The notes: a model not told the origin generated them from the letters alone. Numbered from the stretch's first letter, positions 37,717 through 47,753 are shown. The stretch is DNA of 64,000 nucleotides from Rhodanobacteraceae bacterium ZG21-1 (GCA_021390615.1 JAJEJU010000025.1:124001-188000), one strand, 5' to 3'. Numbers and translations are program-made.

Positions 37717-37751
37717 CCAGGGCCGGCGGCACGCATCGCCGCCGGCCCTGG
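37717..37751. terminator. Strong hairpin between convergent genes
   Basis: CCAGGGCCGGCGG and its exact reverse complement CCGCCGGCCCTGG form a 13-bp stem with a 9-base loop. It lies between the LysR stop and the tiny lipoprotein's stop. No T-run follows on either side. Confidence 0.55.
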
Positions 37752-37826
37752 CTCATGCTGTCGGTTTCACCTGAAAACCAGAGCCCGAGAGGTCTGAAAT
37801 GGCAACGTCGCTCGAGGCTCAGCGCC
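37746..37826. repeat. Diverged repeat, copy 2
   Basis: The core GGTTTCACCTGAAAACCAG and downstream CGAGGCTCAGCGCC match copy 1. Its right end covers the last two codons and stop of the lipoprotein gene, so the unit may be derived from a 3' gene end. Confidence 0.55.
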
Positions 37827-37980
37827 AGTAGCCATGCACCCAGACATGACCCGGCGCCCAGTAGCCAGGCACCCAGACATGGCCCGGGCGGGCCGGCGCC
37901 ACCACGATGCAGCCGCTGAGCGCGAGGGTGCCGCCGAGCAGCGCGACAGAAAACAGTAGAGTGGAAAGCAGACGGCGCAT
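37819..37980 (-). CDS. Tiny lipoprotein with WxPGYW repeats
   Basis: 53 residues: a lipoprotein signal with lipobox LALSGC (Cys24), then a short tail with two copies of the motif HVWVPGYWAPG / HVWVHGYW, the YXWVPGYW-type repeat found in small envelope proteins of proteobacteria. It is probably outer-membrane anchored; no enzymatic role. GAAGGTG stands ahead of the ATG at 37980. An upstream extension of the frame has no signal character and is rejected. Confidence 0.8.
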   Translation of the reverse strand: MRRLLSTLLFSVALLGGTLALSGCIVVAPARPGHVWVPGYWAPGHVWVHGYWR

Positions 37981-38100
37981 GGCTGACACCTTCGAAGTGG
38001 AGGTGTGCCGAAGAACGCGGGCGGCGAAGCCCGCGATGACCATGCCTAAAGCCGCGGACGGCGCTCGTTCATTTGGCCCGCGCTCAGCTGACCACGTGCC

Positions 38101-39480
38101 TCATTGCGCCACCAGTTCCGCCGCCACACGTCGATAGCGCTCGGCAATGCGCTCTTCGTCGCGATGCCGGAAACCACGCACCACCCATTCGCCGCCGCAC
38201 ATCACGTCGCGCACCAGCGGCGTGTTGCCGGCGAACAGGAAGCTGTCCAGCAGCACGCGCTGATCGCGCGCCGCCAGCAGCGGCGAGGTGTCGTCGAGCA
38301 CGAGCAGATCCGCGCGCGCACCGGCGCGCAACTCGCCTATCGGCAGCCCCGCCGCGCGCGCGCCGCCACGCAGCGCGGCGCGCCACAGCGTTTCGCCGAC
38401 GCTGTCGCCTTCGCCGCGCGCAGCGATGTTGCGATGACGGGTCTGCAGACGCTGGCCGTATTCCAGCCAACGCAATTCCTCCACCGGCGAGATCGAGATG
38501 TGCGAATCCGAGCCGATGCCGAGCGCGCCGCCTGCATCCAGATAATCGGCCAGCGGAAACAGGCCGTCGCCGAGATTCGCTTCGGTGGTCGGGCACAAAC
38601 CGGCTACGGCGCCGCTGCGCGCCAGCCGCGACGCCTCGTGACCGGTCAGGTGGGTGGCATGCACCAGGCACCAGCGTGAATTCACCTCGGCGTGGTCAAG
38701 CAGCCACTCCACCGGACGCGCGCCGCGCACGGCCAGGCAATCTTGCACTTCGCCGATCTGCTCGGCGATGTGGATGTGGATCGGCAGATCGGCCGCCTCG
38801 CTGGTCGCCATCAGGCTGCGCATGGCCTGCTCGGGCACGGCGCGCAGCGAATGCAGCGCGATGCCAAGTTGCAGGCCCGCGCCCTGCAGCGGACGCAGCG
38901 CCTGCAGCAGCTGGAGGTATCCGGAAACGTCGAGGCCGAAGCGGCGCTGACGCTGGGTCAGCGCGCGCCCGTCGAAGCCGCCGCTCATGTACAGCACCGG
39001 CATCAGGGTCAGCGCGATGCCGGCTTCGCGCGCCGCCTCGATCAGCGCCAGCGACATCGCCTCGGGCTGCGCGTACGGCGTGCCGTCCGGCTGATGGTGC
39101 AGATAATGGAACTCGCAGACCTGGGTGTAGCCGCTCTTCAGCATCTCCACGTAGAGCTGGGCGGCCACCGCCTGCAACTGCTCGGGCCCGATCCGCGCGG
39201 CGAAGGCGTACATGGTTTCGCGCCAGGTCCAGAACGAATCGGCCTGCTGCGAGGAGGTCACGCCGCGATGTTCGGCGAGACCGGCCATCGCGCGCTGGAA
39301 GGCGTGCGAATGCAGGTTCGGCATGCCGGGCAGCACCCAGTTGCCCAGGGTCTGCGCGTCTTCCGCCGGCGCGTCCTGCAGATGGCCGCTGGCGTCCACG
39401 CCGAAGCTCGCGCCGCTCTGCCAGCCGTTCACGCGCCACAGACGACCGGTGCGATAGCGCTGTACTGCCTGTTGCTGCAT
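38101..39480 (-). CDS. hutF: Formimidoylglutamate deiminase
   Basis: HutF deaminates N-formimino-L-glutamate to N-formylglutamate in the five-step histidine pathway. The 459-residue amidohydrolase has the metal motif NLHSHAF (His57, His59), IHIHIAEQ (third His), HATHLTG and the terminal Asp ligand in GSDSHISISP. The ATG at 39480 gives MQQQAVQRYR; a much longer upstream frame runs through the opposite-strand gene and is spurious. It is divergent from the GNAT-nitrilase, ClC and hutI genes across a 96-bp gap. HutG and HutH, expected partners, are not in the window. Confidence 0.95.
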   Translation of the reverse strand: MQQQAVQRYRTGRLWRVNGWQSGASFGVDASGHLQDAPAEDAQTLGNWVLPGMPNLHSHAFQRAMAGLAEHRGVTSSQQADSFWTWRETMYAFAARIGPEQLQAVAAQLYVEMLKSGYTQVCEFHYLHHQPDGTPYAQPEAMSLALIEAAREAGIALTLMPVLYMSGGFDGRALTQRQRRFGLDVSGYLQLLQALRPLQGAGLQLGIALHSLRAVPEQAMRSLMATSEAADLPIHIHIAEQIGEVQDCLAVRGARPVEWLLDHAEVNSRWCLVHATHLTGHEASRLARSGAVAGLCPTTEANLGDGLFPLADYLDAGGALGIGSDSHISISPVEELRWLEYGQRLQTRHRNIAARGEGDSVGETLWRAALRGGARAAGLPIGELRAGARADLLVLDDTSPLLAARDQRVLLDSFLFAGNTPLVRDVMCGGEWVVRGFRHRDEERIAERYRRVAAELVAQ

Positions 39481-39576
39481 GTTTCGGTACTCCTGCTGCG
39501 TTCGCTCCACAGTGTACCCGCCGCGTGCGTCGGCGCGGTTGCAATGCGCTTCATCGCCATGCGGCATAATCGGCAA

Positions 39577-41151
39577 ATGGCCAAGAAAACCCAGGAACAC
39601 ACCGCCAAATTGCGGCTGCGGCTGGCGACGCCAGCCGACGTGCCGCAACTGGTCGAACTCACCGCGCGCGTCTACACACCCGAATGGGGCCACTCCGCGG
39701 AAATGCTGCGCTCCCAGCAGACGCATTTTCCGGAAGGCCAGTTCGTAGTCGAATACGAAGACCGCATCGTCGGCTACTGCGCCACCTTCCGCATCGACGA
39801 GGCCACCGCGCTGGCGCCGCACACCTGGGCGCAGATCACCGGCGGCGGCATGGGCTCGCGCCACCGGCCGGACGGCGACTGGCTGTACGGCATGGAAGTG
39901 GTAGTGCATCCGGACTACCGCGGCATGCGCATCGGCCAGCGCCTGTACCAGGCGCGCAAGCGGCTGTGCACCGACCTGAAGCTGCGCGGCATCGTGTTCG
40001 GCGGGCGCATTCCCGGACTGGCCCGCAACATCCATCGCTACGGCAGCGCGGAAGCCTATGTGCAGGCGGTGGTCGAGGGGCGGCGCCGCGACCAGACGCT
40101 GAGCTTCCAGCTCAGCAACGACTTCGAGCTGATCGGCCTGCTGCGCGCCTACGTGCCGTCCGACTACGACTCGCTCGGCTATGCCGCGCACCTGGCCTGG
40201 CGCAATCCGCGCCTGCTCGACCAACCGGACATGCCGTCGATTCCTTCGACCCAGCGCCTGCCCGACTCGGTGCGCGTGGCCTCGGTGCAGTATCAGCAGC
40301 GGCGTATCCAGTCGTTCGAGGAATTCGCCACCCATGTCGAGTACTTCACCGACATCGCCGCCGACTACAGCGCCGACTTCGTCACCTTTCCCGAACTGAT
40401 CACCCTGCAGTTGCTGTCGATCGAGAACGAAGAGCTGTCGCCGTTCGACACCATCCGCAAGCTCAGTCAGTACACGCCGCAGGTGAAAGAGTTGTTCAGC
40501 CGCCTGGCAGTGCACTACAACATCAACATCATCGCCGGCTCGCACCCCACCGAACAGCCGAACGGCGACATCCACAACGTCTGCTACGTGTGCCTGCGCG
40601 ACGGCTCGATCCACGAGCGCGAGAAGCTGCATCCCACGCCGAGCGAGCGCAACGTGTGGAACATCACCGGCGGCGACAGCGCGGCGACGGTACAGACCGA
40701 CTGCGGCCCGATCGGCGTGATGATCTGCTACGACTCCGAATTCCCCGAGGTCGCGCGCCATCTCACCGACCAGGGCGCGCTGATCCTGTTCGTGCCGTTC
40801 TGCACCGACGTGCGCGAGGGCTACCTGCGCGTGCGCTACTGCTCACAGGCGCGCGCGATCGAGAACCAGTGCTATGTGGTGCTCTCCGGCAACGTCGGCA
40901 ACCTGCCCGGGGTGAACAACTTCGACATCCAGTACGGCCAGAGCTGCATCCTCACGCCCAGCGATTTTCCGTTCGCGCGCGACGGCATCGCCGCCGACTC
41001 CACGCCGAACATCGAAACCGTGCTGTTCGCCGACCTGCGGCTGGAGAGCCTGGCCCGCGCGCGCAACGCCGGGGCGGTGCAGAACCTGAAGGACCGCCGC
41101 TACGACCTCTACCAGACCCGCTGGACCAACAAGCCGGGAAGCGAGGCGTGA
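39577..41151 (+). CDS. Bifunctional GNAT acetyltransferase/carbon-nitrogen hydrolase
   Basis: 524 residues. Residues about 10-220 are a GNAT domain with the acetyl-CoA motif VVVHPDYRGMRIGQRLYQ. Residues about 230-510 are a nitrilase-superfamily amidohydrolase with the full triad: Glu in TFPEL, Lys in REKLHPTP and Cys in MICYDSEFPE. Such fusions are known in proteobacteria, with no firm substrate. It starts the divergent unit opposite hutF and is coupled by GTGA overlap to the ClC gene, which overlaps hutI in turn. This links it physically to histidine breakdown, perhaps in amide or formyl-amino-acid turnover (inference). Confidence 0.92.
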   Translation: MAKKTQEHTAKLRLRLATPADVPQLVELTARVYTPEWGHSAEMLRSQQTHFPEGQFVVEYEDRIVGYCATFRIDEATALAPHTWAQITGGGMGSRHRPDGDWLYGMEVVVHPDYRGMRIGQRLYQARKRLCTDLKLRGIVFGGRIPGLARNIHRYGSAEAYVQAVVEGRRRDQTLSFQLSNDFELIGLLRAYVPSDYDSLGYAAHLAWRNPRLLDQPDMPSIPSTQRLPDSVRVASVQYQQRRIQSFEEFATHVEYFTDIAADYSADFVTFPELITLQLLSIENEELSPFDTIRKLSQYTPQVKELFSRLAVHYNINIIAGSHPTEQPNGDIHNVCYVCLRDGSIHEREKLHPTPSERNVWNITGGDSAATVQTDCGPIGVMICYDSEFPEVARHLTDQGALILFVPFCTDVREGYLRVRYCSQARAIENQCYVVLSGNVGNLPGVNNFDIQYGQSCILTPSDFPFARDGIAADSTPNIETVLFADLRLESLARARNAGAVQNLKDRRYDLYQTRWTNKPGSEA

Positions 41152-42653
41152 GCGCTGCGCACGAAGATCGCACCGAGCCGCACCGTGACCCGCTGCCGGC
41201 CAGCCGCTATCTGCGGCAGCTGCAGCGCCTGGGCGAGTCGGGGCTGTTCTCGCCGCTGCAGTGGCGCCGGCGCATCCTGTTCTGGTCTGGCGCCGTGCTG
41301 GTGGGCCTGGCCGCGATCGGCATGGCGGCCGCAGCCGACTGGCTGTTCCATCTGTTCCAGGCAGTGGTGCAGCACAACCGCTTCTGGCCGCTGCTGATCA
41401 CCCCGGCCACCTTCGCCTTGCTGGCCTGGCTGACCCAGGGCGCGCTCAGGCCTACCCGCGGTTCCGGCATTCCGCAGGCGATGGCTGCGCTGGAAGTGGA
41501 GGACGAAGGTTTCCGCAAGAGCCTGCTCTCGCTGCGCATCGCCTTCGGCAAGATGGCGCTGACCCTGGCCGCCCTGCTCGGTGGCGCATCGGTGGGGCGC
41601 GAAGGTCCCACCGTGCACGTGGGCGCCGGCCTGCTGTACAGCCTCGGCCGGCGCTTCGGCTTCGCCGATGCAGTGGCCGCCGGCCGCTTCATCCTGGCCG
41701 GCGCCGCCGCCGGCCTGGCCGCCGCCTTCAACACGCCGCTGGCCGGCGTAGTGTTCGCCATCGAAGAAATGAGCGGCGCCTTCGAGCACCGCATGAGCGG
41801 CATCCTGCTCACCGCGGTGATCGTCGCCGGTGTGGTCTCGTTGGGCATCCTCGGCAACTACGCGTATTTCGGCCGCTTCGACATCATGCTGCCGCTGGGG
41901 CGGGCGTGGCTGGCGGTGCTGGTCACCGGCATCGTCTGCGGCCTGGCCGGCGGGCTGTTCGCCTGGCTGATCCTGCCGAACGACGGCGGCCTGCGCGGCG
42001 CCATGGGTCGCCTGCGCGCACGCCAGCCGGTGCTGTTCGCCGCCGGCTGCGGGCTCGCCCTGGTCCTGCTCAGCCAGTTCACCCGCACCGGCCTGTACGG
42101 CACCGGCTACGAGCAGGCGAAGGCCATCCTCGCCGGGCACAGCGACACCGTGGCCGGCTTCGGCGCACTGAAGTTCCTCGGCAACATCGCCTCGTACTGG
42201 GCCGGCATCCCGGGCGGCATCTTCTCGCCGGCGCTGGCGGTGGGCGCCGGGCTGGGCGCGAACATCAGCGCGCTGATGCCCGGCACCGATCACTCGGCGA
42301 TCGTGCTGCTGGCGATGGCCGCCTACTTGTCCGGCGTCACCCAGGCGCCGCTGACCGCCACGGTGATCTCGATGGAGCTCACTGCCAACCAGCAGATGGT
42401 GCTGCCGATCATGGCCACCTGCCTGCTGGCGCGCGCGGTCTCCGCCCTGATCTGCCGCAAGCCGGTCTACCACGCGCTGGCCGACAAGCTGATCGAGGGT
42501 TACGAACACGAGCTGGCCAGGCGCCAGCACGAGGCAGTGCCATCGATGGTCGAGGATCCCGCCACGCCCGTCGTGCCCGAGCACGAGGCAGATGCAAACG
42601 AGCCGACGGCGAGCGTCGACGCAGCCGCGCAAGACCAGAGGCCGCAGCCATGA
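41148..42653 (+). CDS. ClC-family chloride/proton antiporter
   Basis: 501 residues, about ten membrane helices. Selectivity signatures are clear: [19 protein letters not shown] with the gating Glu, and [12 protein letters not shown]. The internal proton Glu is present in [10 protein letters not shown], which indicates an H+/Cl- exchanger rather than a channel. The GTG start at 41148 overlaps the previous stop (GTGA). The long C-terminal tail (after [17 protein letters not shown]) is acidic and without CBS domains. The stop overlaps the hutI ATG. An anion carrier between enzyme genes of one operon is unusual. Confidence 0.92.
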   Translation: MSAAHEDRTEPHRDPLPASRYLRQLQRLGESGLFSPLQWRRRILFWSGAVLVGLAAIGMAAAADWLFHLFQAVVQHNRFWPLLITPATFALLAWLTQGALRPTRGSGIPQAMAALEVEDEGFRKSLLSLRIAFGKMALTLAALLGGASVGREGPTVHVGAGLLYSLGRRFGFADAVAAGRFILAGAAAGLAAAFNTPLAGVVFAIEEMSGAFEHRMSGILLTAVIVAGVVSLGILGNYAYFGRFDIMLPLGRAWLAVLVTGIVCGLAGGLFAWLILPNDGGLRGAMGRLRARQPVLFAAGCGLALVLLSQFTRTGLYGTGYEQAKAILAGHSDTVAGFGALKFLGNIASYWAGIPGGIFSPALAVGAGLGANISALMPGTDHSAIVLLAMAAYLSGVTQAPLTATVISMELTANQQMVLPIMATCLLARAVSALICRKPVYHALADKLIEGYEHELARRQHEAVPSMVEDPATPVVPEHEADANEPTASVDAAAQDQRPQP

Positions 42654-43885
42654 GCGCATCGCCGCGCTGGGATACCTTGCTGCTCGACGCCCATCTGGCG
42701 ACCTTCGCCGGAGCGCAGCCCTTCGGCCTGATCGAGGACGGCGCGCTGGCGCTGCATGACGGCCGCATCGCCTGGGTCGGCGCGCGCCGCGAACTGCCCG
42801 GCGCACCGCACGAGCTGGCGGCCGAGGTCGAGCGGCTCGACGGCGCCCTGCTCACACCCGGCCTGATCGACTGCCATACCCATCTGGTGTTCGGCGGCGA
42901 CCGCGCGCAGGAATTCGATCTGCGCCTCAACGGCGCCAGCTACGAAGATATCGCCCGCGCCGGCGGCGGCATCGCGTCCACGGTCGGCGCCACCCGCCAG
43001 GCCGACGAGGCGGCTCTGCTCGCGCAATCGCTGCCGCGTGCGCGCGCCCTGCTGGCCGACGGCGTCACCACGCTGGAGATCAAGTCGGGCTATGGCCTGG
43101 CGCTGGATGCCGAACGGCGCATGCTGAAGGTGGCGCGACGCATCGGCGAAACGCTGGGCGTCGAAGTGCGCACCAGCTTTCTCGGCCTGCATGCACTGCC
43201 GCCCGAATACAAGGAACGCCGCAGCGACTACGTGGCCGAGGTATGCGAGGTCATGCTGCCGGCGCTCGCCGCGGAAGGCCTGGTCGACGCAGTCGATGCG
43301 TTCTGCGAAGGCATCGGCTTCAGCCACGAGGAAACCCGGCGTCTGTTCGAGCGCGCGCGCCAGCTCGGCCTGCCGGTGAAGCTGCACGCCGAGCAGTTGT
43401 CCGATCTCGGCGGCGCCGCCCTGGTCGCGCACTACCAGGGGCTCTCGGCCGATCATCTGGAATATCTGAGCGCATCGGGCATCGAGGCGATGGCAGCCGC
43501 CGGCACCACTGCGGTGCTGCTGCCCGGCGCTTTCTATGCGCTGCGCGAGACCAAGCTGCCGCCAATAGCCAGCCTGCGCGAGCATGGCGTGCCGATGGCG
43601 GTGGCCACCGACTGCAATCCCGGCACCTCGCCGCTGCTGTCGCTGCGCCTGGCCGCGGGCATGGCCTGCACGCTGTTCCGGCTGACGCCCGAAGAAGCAC
43701 TGCGCGGAGTCACCGTCCACGCAGCGCGCGCGCTAGGCTTGCGCGACCGCGGCACGCTGGAGGTAGGCCAGCGCGCCGACCTCGCCGCCTGGCGCGTGGC
43801 CAGGCCGGCCGAGCTGTGCTACTGGATCGGCGGCGAGCTGCTGCTACGCTCCTGGATCGGCGGCACACCGGTGCGGCCCGCCTAG
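42650..43885 (+). CDS. hutI: Imidazolonepropionase
   Basis: HutI opens the imidazolone ring to give N-formimino-glutamate, the substrate of HutF encoded nearby. 411 residues, an amidohydrolase with [10 protein letters not shown] (His76, His78), [16 protein letters not shown], the second-metal segment SADHLEYLS and [10 protein letters not shown] carrying the essential Asp. The ATG at 42650 overlaps the ClC stop (ATGA), fixing the start. Upstream genes of the unit are the GNAT-nitrilase and the ClC antiporter. It converges on a TonB receptor gene with only 25 bp between the stops. Confidence 0.95.
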   Translation: MSASPRWDTLLLDAHLATFAGAQPFGLIEDGALALHDGRIAWVGARRELPGAPHELAAEVERLDGALLTPGLIDCHTHLVFGGDRAQEFDLRLNGASYEDIARAGGGIASTVGATRQADEAALLAQSLPRARALLADGVTTLEIKSGYGLALDAERRMLKVARRIGETLGVEVRTSFLGLHALPPEYKERRSDYVAEVCEVMLPALAAEGLVDAVDAFCEGIGFSHEETRRLFERARQLGLPVKLHAEQLSDLGGAALVAHYQGLSADHLEYLSASGIEAMAAAGTTAVLLPGAFYALRETKLPPIASLREHGVPMAVATDCNPGTSPLLSLRLAAGMACTLFRLTPEEALRGVTVHAARALGLRDRGTLEVGQRADLAAWRVARPAELCYWIGGELLLRSWIGGTPVRPA

Positions 43886-43910
43886 GTGCGGACCGCACGA
43901 TCGCCTCGCG

Positions 43911-46900
43911 CTAGAACAGCTTCTGCTCGTACTTGAGGTAGACCACGCGGCCGATGTCGTACTGCGGGTTGTACGGAAACTGGCTATAGCCGTCGGTACC
44001 GGTGGGCCCGAGCGGCCCGGCCACCGAATACACGCCGGTATACGACATCGGCGCCATGCGGTTGAACAGGTCGGTGGCACCCAGGTCGATGCGGCCCTTC
44101 CACGGCGTGTTCCAGTGCAGTTGCAGGTCGTTGAAGGTCACCCCGCCCTGGCGGTTCATGCCGGTCGGCGAATTGCCCAGGTTGCGGTTCGGCTCGTTGC
44201 AGGGAAACACCTCGCTAAGCGCAGGATTGTCGGGAATGCACGGCTCCGACAACGACGAGTAGAAACGCATGGTCCAGGTGGCGCCGAAGTTGCCGTAGCT
44301 CCAGTTGAGGTTCACCGTCGAACGGAAGCGCCACACTGGTCCTAGCACCGGGTCGTAGGAACCCAGCGTATTGGACACTATTGGGCCCTCGGGCACGGCC
44401 TGCTCGCGCAGCGAGTTGATGTAGGTGCTGGTCGAGTCGACCTTGAAGCGGCCGAAGCGGGAATCCGGGAACAGGTAGCTCAGGCCGAGATCCTCGCCGC
44501 GCTCCTGCACGTAGCCCTGATTCACCAGCGCCTGCAGCAGGTCGATCACCTGCCCGTTGGAGGGGCCGGTGGCAGTGGAGCGCTGGAACTGCGAACACTG
44601 CGAGGCCTCGCCCAGCAGATAGCAGTCGTTGAGGATGTCGGATGCTGTGGGCAAGGTGATGATGTTGTTCACCTTGATGCGGAACCAGTCGAGGCTGGCG
44701 TTGAAGCCGCTCAGCCAGGCCGGACTGTAGACCACGCCGAAGGTCGCGCTGTGCGAGGTCTCCGGCCGCAGCGCGGCATTGGCGCCGGTGTAGAACGGCG
44801 TGGTGCTGGTGGTATTCGGCGCAGCCACCGGCTGACCGTTGGCGTTGAGCTGGGTGAAGTTGGGTCCTACGCCGGGCAGGCCCGCAAAGCCCTGCTGGCA
44901 GCGCTGCGCCACCGTCGGATTGCCGGTGAGGCCGTAGTTGATGTCACACGGATCGGTATAGCCGGTGAAGCTCTGCATGGTGCCGCCATACAGATTGGCG
45001 ATCGCCGGCGCACGGAAGCCGGTGCCGTAGCTGCCGCGCACCAGCAGATCGTCAAACGGCTTCCACGACAGCTTGAACTGGTTGTTGCGGGTGTCGCCGA
45101 AATTGCTGTAGTGCGAGAAGCGGCGCGCCACGTCGAAGTCCACCAGCTGCGCACCCGGCAAATCCTTCAGCAGCGGGATGTTGATTTCGGCGAAGGCCTC
45201 GTTGAGGCCATACGAACCCCTGCCGATGTTCTGCTGCAGGTTGGTGTTGAGGCCAAGCTGGGTGTATTCGTCGGGCGTGGCGCCACCGGAAATGCTGCGA
45301 TGGTCGGCGCCGACCGCGAAGGTGACGTCGCCGGCACCTAGCGACTGCGGCAGGGTGACGATGTCGCCGCTCAGGTTCGCCTCGGCGGTCTTCATCTCGC
45401 TGTACGAGCGCGTGCCGGAGATGATGTTGAGATAATCCGATTCGGCCGGGCTCAGCCCACCGGCGCCGGAAAACGGGTTCAACGGCACGCAGCCAGCGAT
45501 CACATTGCCAGGCGTACCGCATTGCACGACGCCATTGGCGCCCATGAAGGACGGCCCCAGCGCCTGCTCCAGGTGCACCATGTTGAGGTTGCCAGGACCG
45601 AAGGACGACTGCGTGTAGCGGAAATCGCTGTAGTCCACCGACCAGTCGAAGCTGCGCTCGCCGAGAGAGAAGTTGCCGTCCAGCCCGGCGCGATAGCCGT
45701 ACTGCTTGATGCGGTTCAGCGTGCTGCGGTTGGGATACATCAACGGCAGGTTGAACTGCAGGTTGTTGCCGGGCAGCGGGTTGTAATAGCTGTTCGAGGA
45801 CAGCGTCGGAAAATACGTGGTGGGGAACGTGCCCGCCGGCAGCCCGAGCGCGGCGGCGAGATTGGCGCCGTTGGCCGGCGTCAGCGAGCTCAGCGGATAG
45901 CCGCCGATGTAGGTGGTGGAGGTATTGCTGTTGTAGGTGCCGCTCAGGCTCGCGGTGATGTTGTCGGTGAGCTTGTATTCGCCGCGCGCGAAGAACGAAC
46001 GCTGGTGGTAGTCCGGCAGCAGCGACTCCGTGCTGCCGGGATCGCCGTAGTCGTTCTGGAAATACGGCGACGGATACGAAACGCCGAAGGTGTTGACGTG
46101 GTAGTCGTTGATGTCCAGCCCGTTGCCGCCCATGTTGACGGTGAGCGGGCCGTTGGCCAGTTGCGACAGGTTCACCGGCGCACCGGTGACCGGATCGAGC
46201 GCACCGGTGATGGTGCCGTAGGGTGCGCCCTGGATCGTGCTCTGCGGATATTTGGAGCCGAAGCTGAAATAGCCGTAGCGGCTGTACGGCCGCGAGTCCG
46301 CCATCAGCGCGCCGGTGCCTTGCGCGGTGAAGTTGAACAGCACCGAGCCGCGGTCCCAGGTCTTGCCCGCGGTGAGGCTGAACTGGCCGACGTGACCGTC
46401 GTTGTGCGGCATGTACATGCTGTTGTAGGTGTCCAGCTGCACGCCGTCGAAATGCTGCTTGGTGATGATGTTCACCACGCCGGCGATGGCATCGGAGCCG
46501 TAGATCGCCGAAGCGCCGTCCTGCAGGATCTCGACATGGTCGATGATCGAACTGGGGATCGTGCTGAGGTCGGTCTCGCCGAAGATGTCGGTGGCCCAGC
46601 GGTGGCCGTCGACCAGCACCAGGGTGCGCGGCGCGCCGAGACCGCGCAGGCTGGCGTACTGGCCGACCACGTTGCCCAGCGTGCTCTGATTGCTGGTGCC
46701 CGACGAACCCACCGAAGAAACGTTCTGCAGGATCTGGCTGGTATTGACGAAGCCCTGTTGCTGGATCGCCTCCTGGGTCAGCTCGGTCACCGGCTGCGCG
46801 GTTTCCACGTCGACGTTGCGGATCATCGAGCCGGTCACGGTGACCGCCTGCAAGGTCTTGGTGCCGGTCGGCACGGCCGGTTGCGACGAGGCCTGCGCTA

Positions 46901-47054
46901 CCGTCGCATCGCTGCCGGCCGGGTTCTGTCCGGTCTGTGCAGGCGGCGTCTGCTGCGCCGGTGTCGCGGACTGCGCCGCCGCCCACGTGGCCAGGCTGCA
47001 GCCTGCCAGCGTCCATGCCGCGCGTACGGCCAAGCTGATCCGCTTCTGTCGCAT
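43911..47054 (-). CDS. TonB-dependent outer-membrane receptor
   Basis: The 1047-residue protein begins with a signal peptide (LAVRAAWTLAGCSLATWAAAQ) and a Gln/Thr/Pro-rich linker. The plug domain follows (LQAVTVTGSMIRNVDVETAQ, then LRGLGAPRTLVLVDGHRW and ILQDGASAIYGSDAIAGVVN), then a 22-strand barrel with large loops ending in the aromatic YLKYEQKLF. The TonB box cannot be named with certainty. Such long receptors in Xanthomonadales import peptides, glycans or plant compounds rather than simple siderophores. Its proximity to hut genes is tail-to-tail, so a shared role is not implied. The start at MRQKR is preferred. Confidence 0.93.
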   Translation of the reverse strand: MRQKRISLAVRAAWTLAGCSLATWAAAQSATPAQQTPPAQTGQNPAGSDATVAQASSQPAVPTGTKTLQAVTVTGSMIRNVDVETAQPVTELTQEAIQQQGFVNTSQILQNVSSVGSSGTSNQSTLGNVVGQYASLRGLGAPRTLVLVDGHRWATDIFGETDLSTIPSSIIDHVEILQDGASAIYGSDAIAGVVNIITKQHFDGVQLDTYNSMYMPHNDGHVGQFSLTAGKTWDRGSVLFNFTAQGTGALMADSRPYSRYGYFSFGSKYPQSTIQGAPYGTITGALDPVTGAPVNLSQLANGPLTVNMGGNGLDINDYHVNTFGVSYPSPYFQNDYGDPGSTESLLPDYHQRSFFARGEYKLTDNITASLSGTYNSNTSTTYIGGYPLSSLTPANGANLAAALGLPAGTFPTTYFPTLSSNSYYNPLPGNNLQFNLPLMYPNRSTLNRIKQYGYRAGLDGNFSLGERSFDWSVDYSDFRYTQSSFGPGNLNMVHLEQALGPSFMGANGVVQCGTPGNVIAGCVPLNPFSGAGGLSPAESDYLNIISGTRSYSEMKTAEANLSGDIVTLPQSLGAGDVTFAVGADHRSISGGATPDEYTQLGLNTNLQQNIGRGSYGLNEAFAEINIPLLKDLPGAQLVDFDVARRFSHYSNFGDTRNNQFKLSWKPFDDLLVRGSYGTGFRAPAIANLYGGTMQSFTGYTDPCDINYGLTGNPTVAQRCQQGFAGLPGVGPNFTQLNANGQPVAAPNTTSTTPFYTGANAALRPETSHSATFGVVYSPAWLSGFNASLDWFRIKVNNIITLPTASDILNDCYLLGEASQCSQFQRSTATGPSNGQVIDLLQALVNQGYVQERGEDLGLSYLFPDSRFGRFKVDSTSTYINSLREQAVPEGPIVSNTLGSYDPVLGPVWRFRSTVNLNWSYGNFGATWTMRFYSSLSEPCIPDNPALSEVFPCNEPNRNLGNSPTGMNRQGGVTFNDLQLHWNTPWKGRIDLGATDLFNRMAPMSYTGVYSVAGPLGPTGTDGYSQFPYNPQYDIGRVVYLKYEQKLF

Positions 47055-47234
47055 GCTCACGATCCGACCCTCCCCGTGCGGGCATGTCGCGCCCGGCTTG
47101 AATTGGGATATCCCCCGCAAATGCGCGCCGATATATCCGCCCCCGGGTCTTCGGGGTCAAGTGCCAGCACGCCCCAAGGCGGCAGCAGGTGGATCAGCTG
47201 TGAAGCCGCGCGCATTTCCGCGCTGACCGTGCTC

Positions 47235-47264
47235 CAAAAAACAAAACCCCCGCCGAGGCGGGGG
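47235..47264 (-). terminator. Rho-independent terminator after the THX gene
   Basis: On the minus strand GCCCCCGCCTCGGCGGGGG is followed by TTTTGTTTTTT, 24 bp after the THX stop. It separates this gene from the TonB receptor. Confidence 0.92.
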
Positions 47265-47288
47265 CTTGGTGCTGCGCTGTGCGAAGAC

Positions 47289-47450
47289 TCAGGCCGACTT
47301 CTTCTTCGGCGCCGCCTTCTTGGCCGCAGTCGGCTTGGTCACGGTCGGCTTGGCTCCGACCACCGCCGGCTGCGCGCTGTGCAAGCGGCTGTTGCCGTAG
47401 CTGGAGCGGTAGATCTTGCCGCGACGGGTCCTGCGATCGCCCTTACCCAT
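47289..47450 (-). CDS. 30S ribosomal protein THX
   Basis: 53 residues. The first 25 (MGKGDRRTRRGKIYRSSYGN, then SR) are the THX (bTHX) motif that plugs the head of the small ribosomal subunit. The rest is a Lys/Ala/Pro-rich tail (KKAAPKKKSA) common in proteobacterial homologues but absent from the Thermus protein. GGAG stands eight bases before the ATG at 47450. An upstream in-frame extension is not conserved in character. It is a single-gene unit with its own terminator. Confidence 0.92.
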   Translation of the reverse strand: MGKGDRRTRRGKIYRSSYGNSRLHSAQPAVVGAKPTVTKPTAAKKAAPKKKSA

Positions 47451-47753
47451 AGGGAACTCCTTACATTTCAAGCATGAACGGTCTGCCATCGTAGCAGCGC
47501 AGGCCCAAAGCGCAAGAGCGCGTCTTGGAGCCTGTTCACGATCTCCGGGCGCCTGGCGTGGTTATCCAATAGCCGCAAGGCAATAGTGCGTGGCCATAGG
47601 GCATTCACTCGATGACCACCTGTCGGGCCGGGTCGGTTTGCCACATCCCAGCGTCGTCCTGCCGTCGTGGACCGAGGTTTGCTGCTTCGTTCCTGCTTGG
47701 CGCGCATGCATGCCGTTCCCGGCGCAAGCTGCCCGGAGCATCGCGAACAACGC
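47451..47753. other. Gene-free stretch
   Basis: About 300 bp between the THX and CDF genes. Short frames occur but none has a start context. The segment around 47525-47620 (GAGCCTGTTCACGATCTCC and following) has the look of a decayed mobile-element end, but no inverted partner is seen in the window. Confidence 0.4.

Noticed and set aside
38101-40761. hutF frame extended to 886 codons
   Set aside because: The extension runs antisense through the GNAT-nitrilase gene; HutF family length and start fit 39480.
41109-42806. Long minus-strand frame opposite the ClC gene
   Set aside because: Gln/Arg/His-rich shadow of a well-supported membrane protein gene with all ClC motifs.
47520-47620. Insertion-sequence end
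   Set aside because: The GAGCCTGTTCACGATCTCC segment looks like an element end but no partner repeat, transposase frame or target duplication is present.
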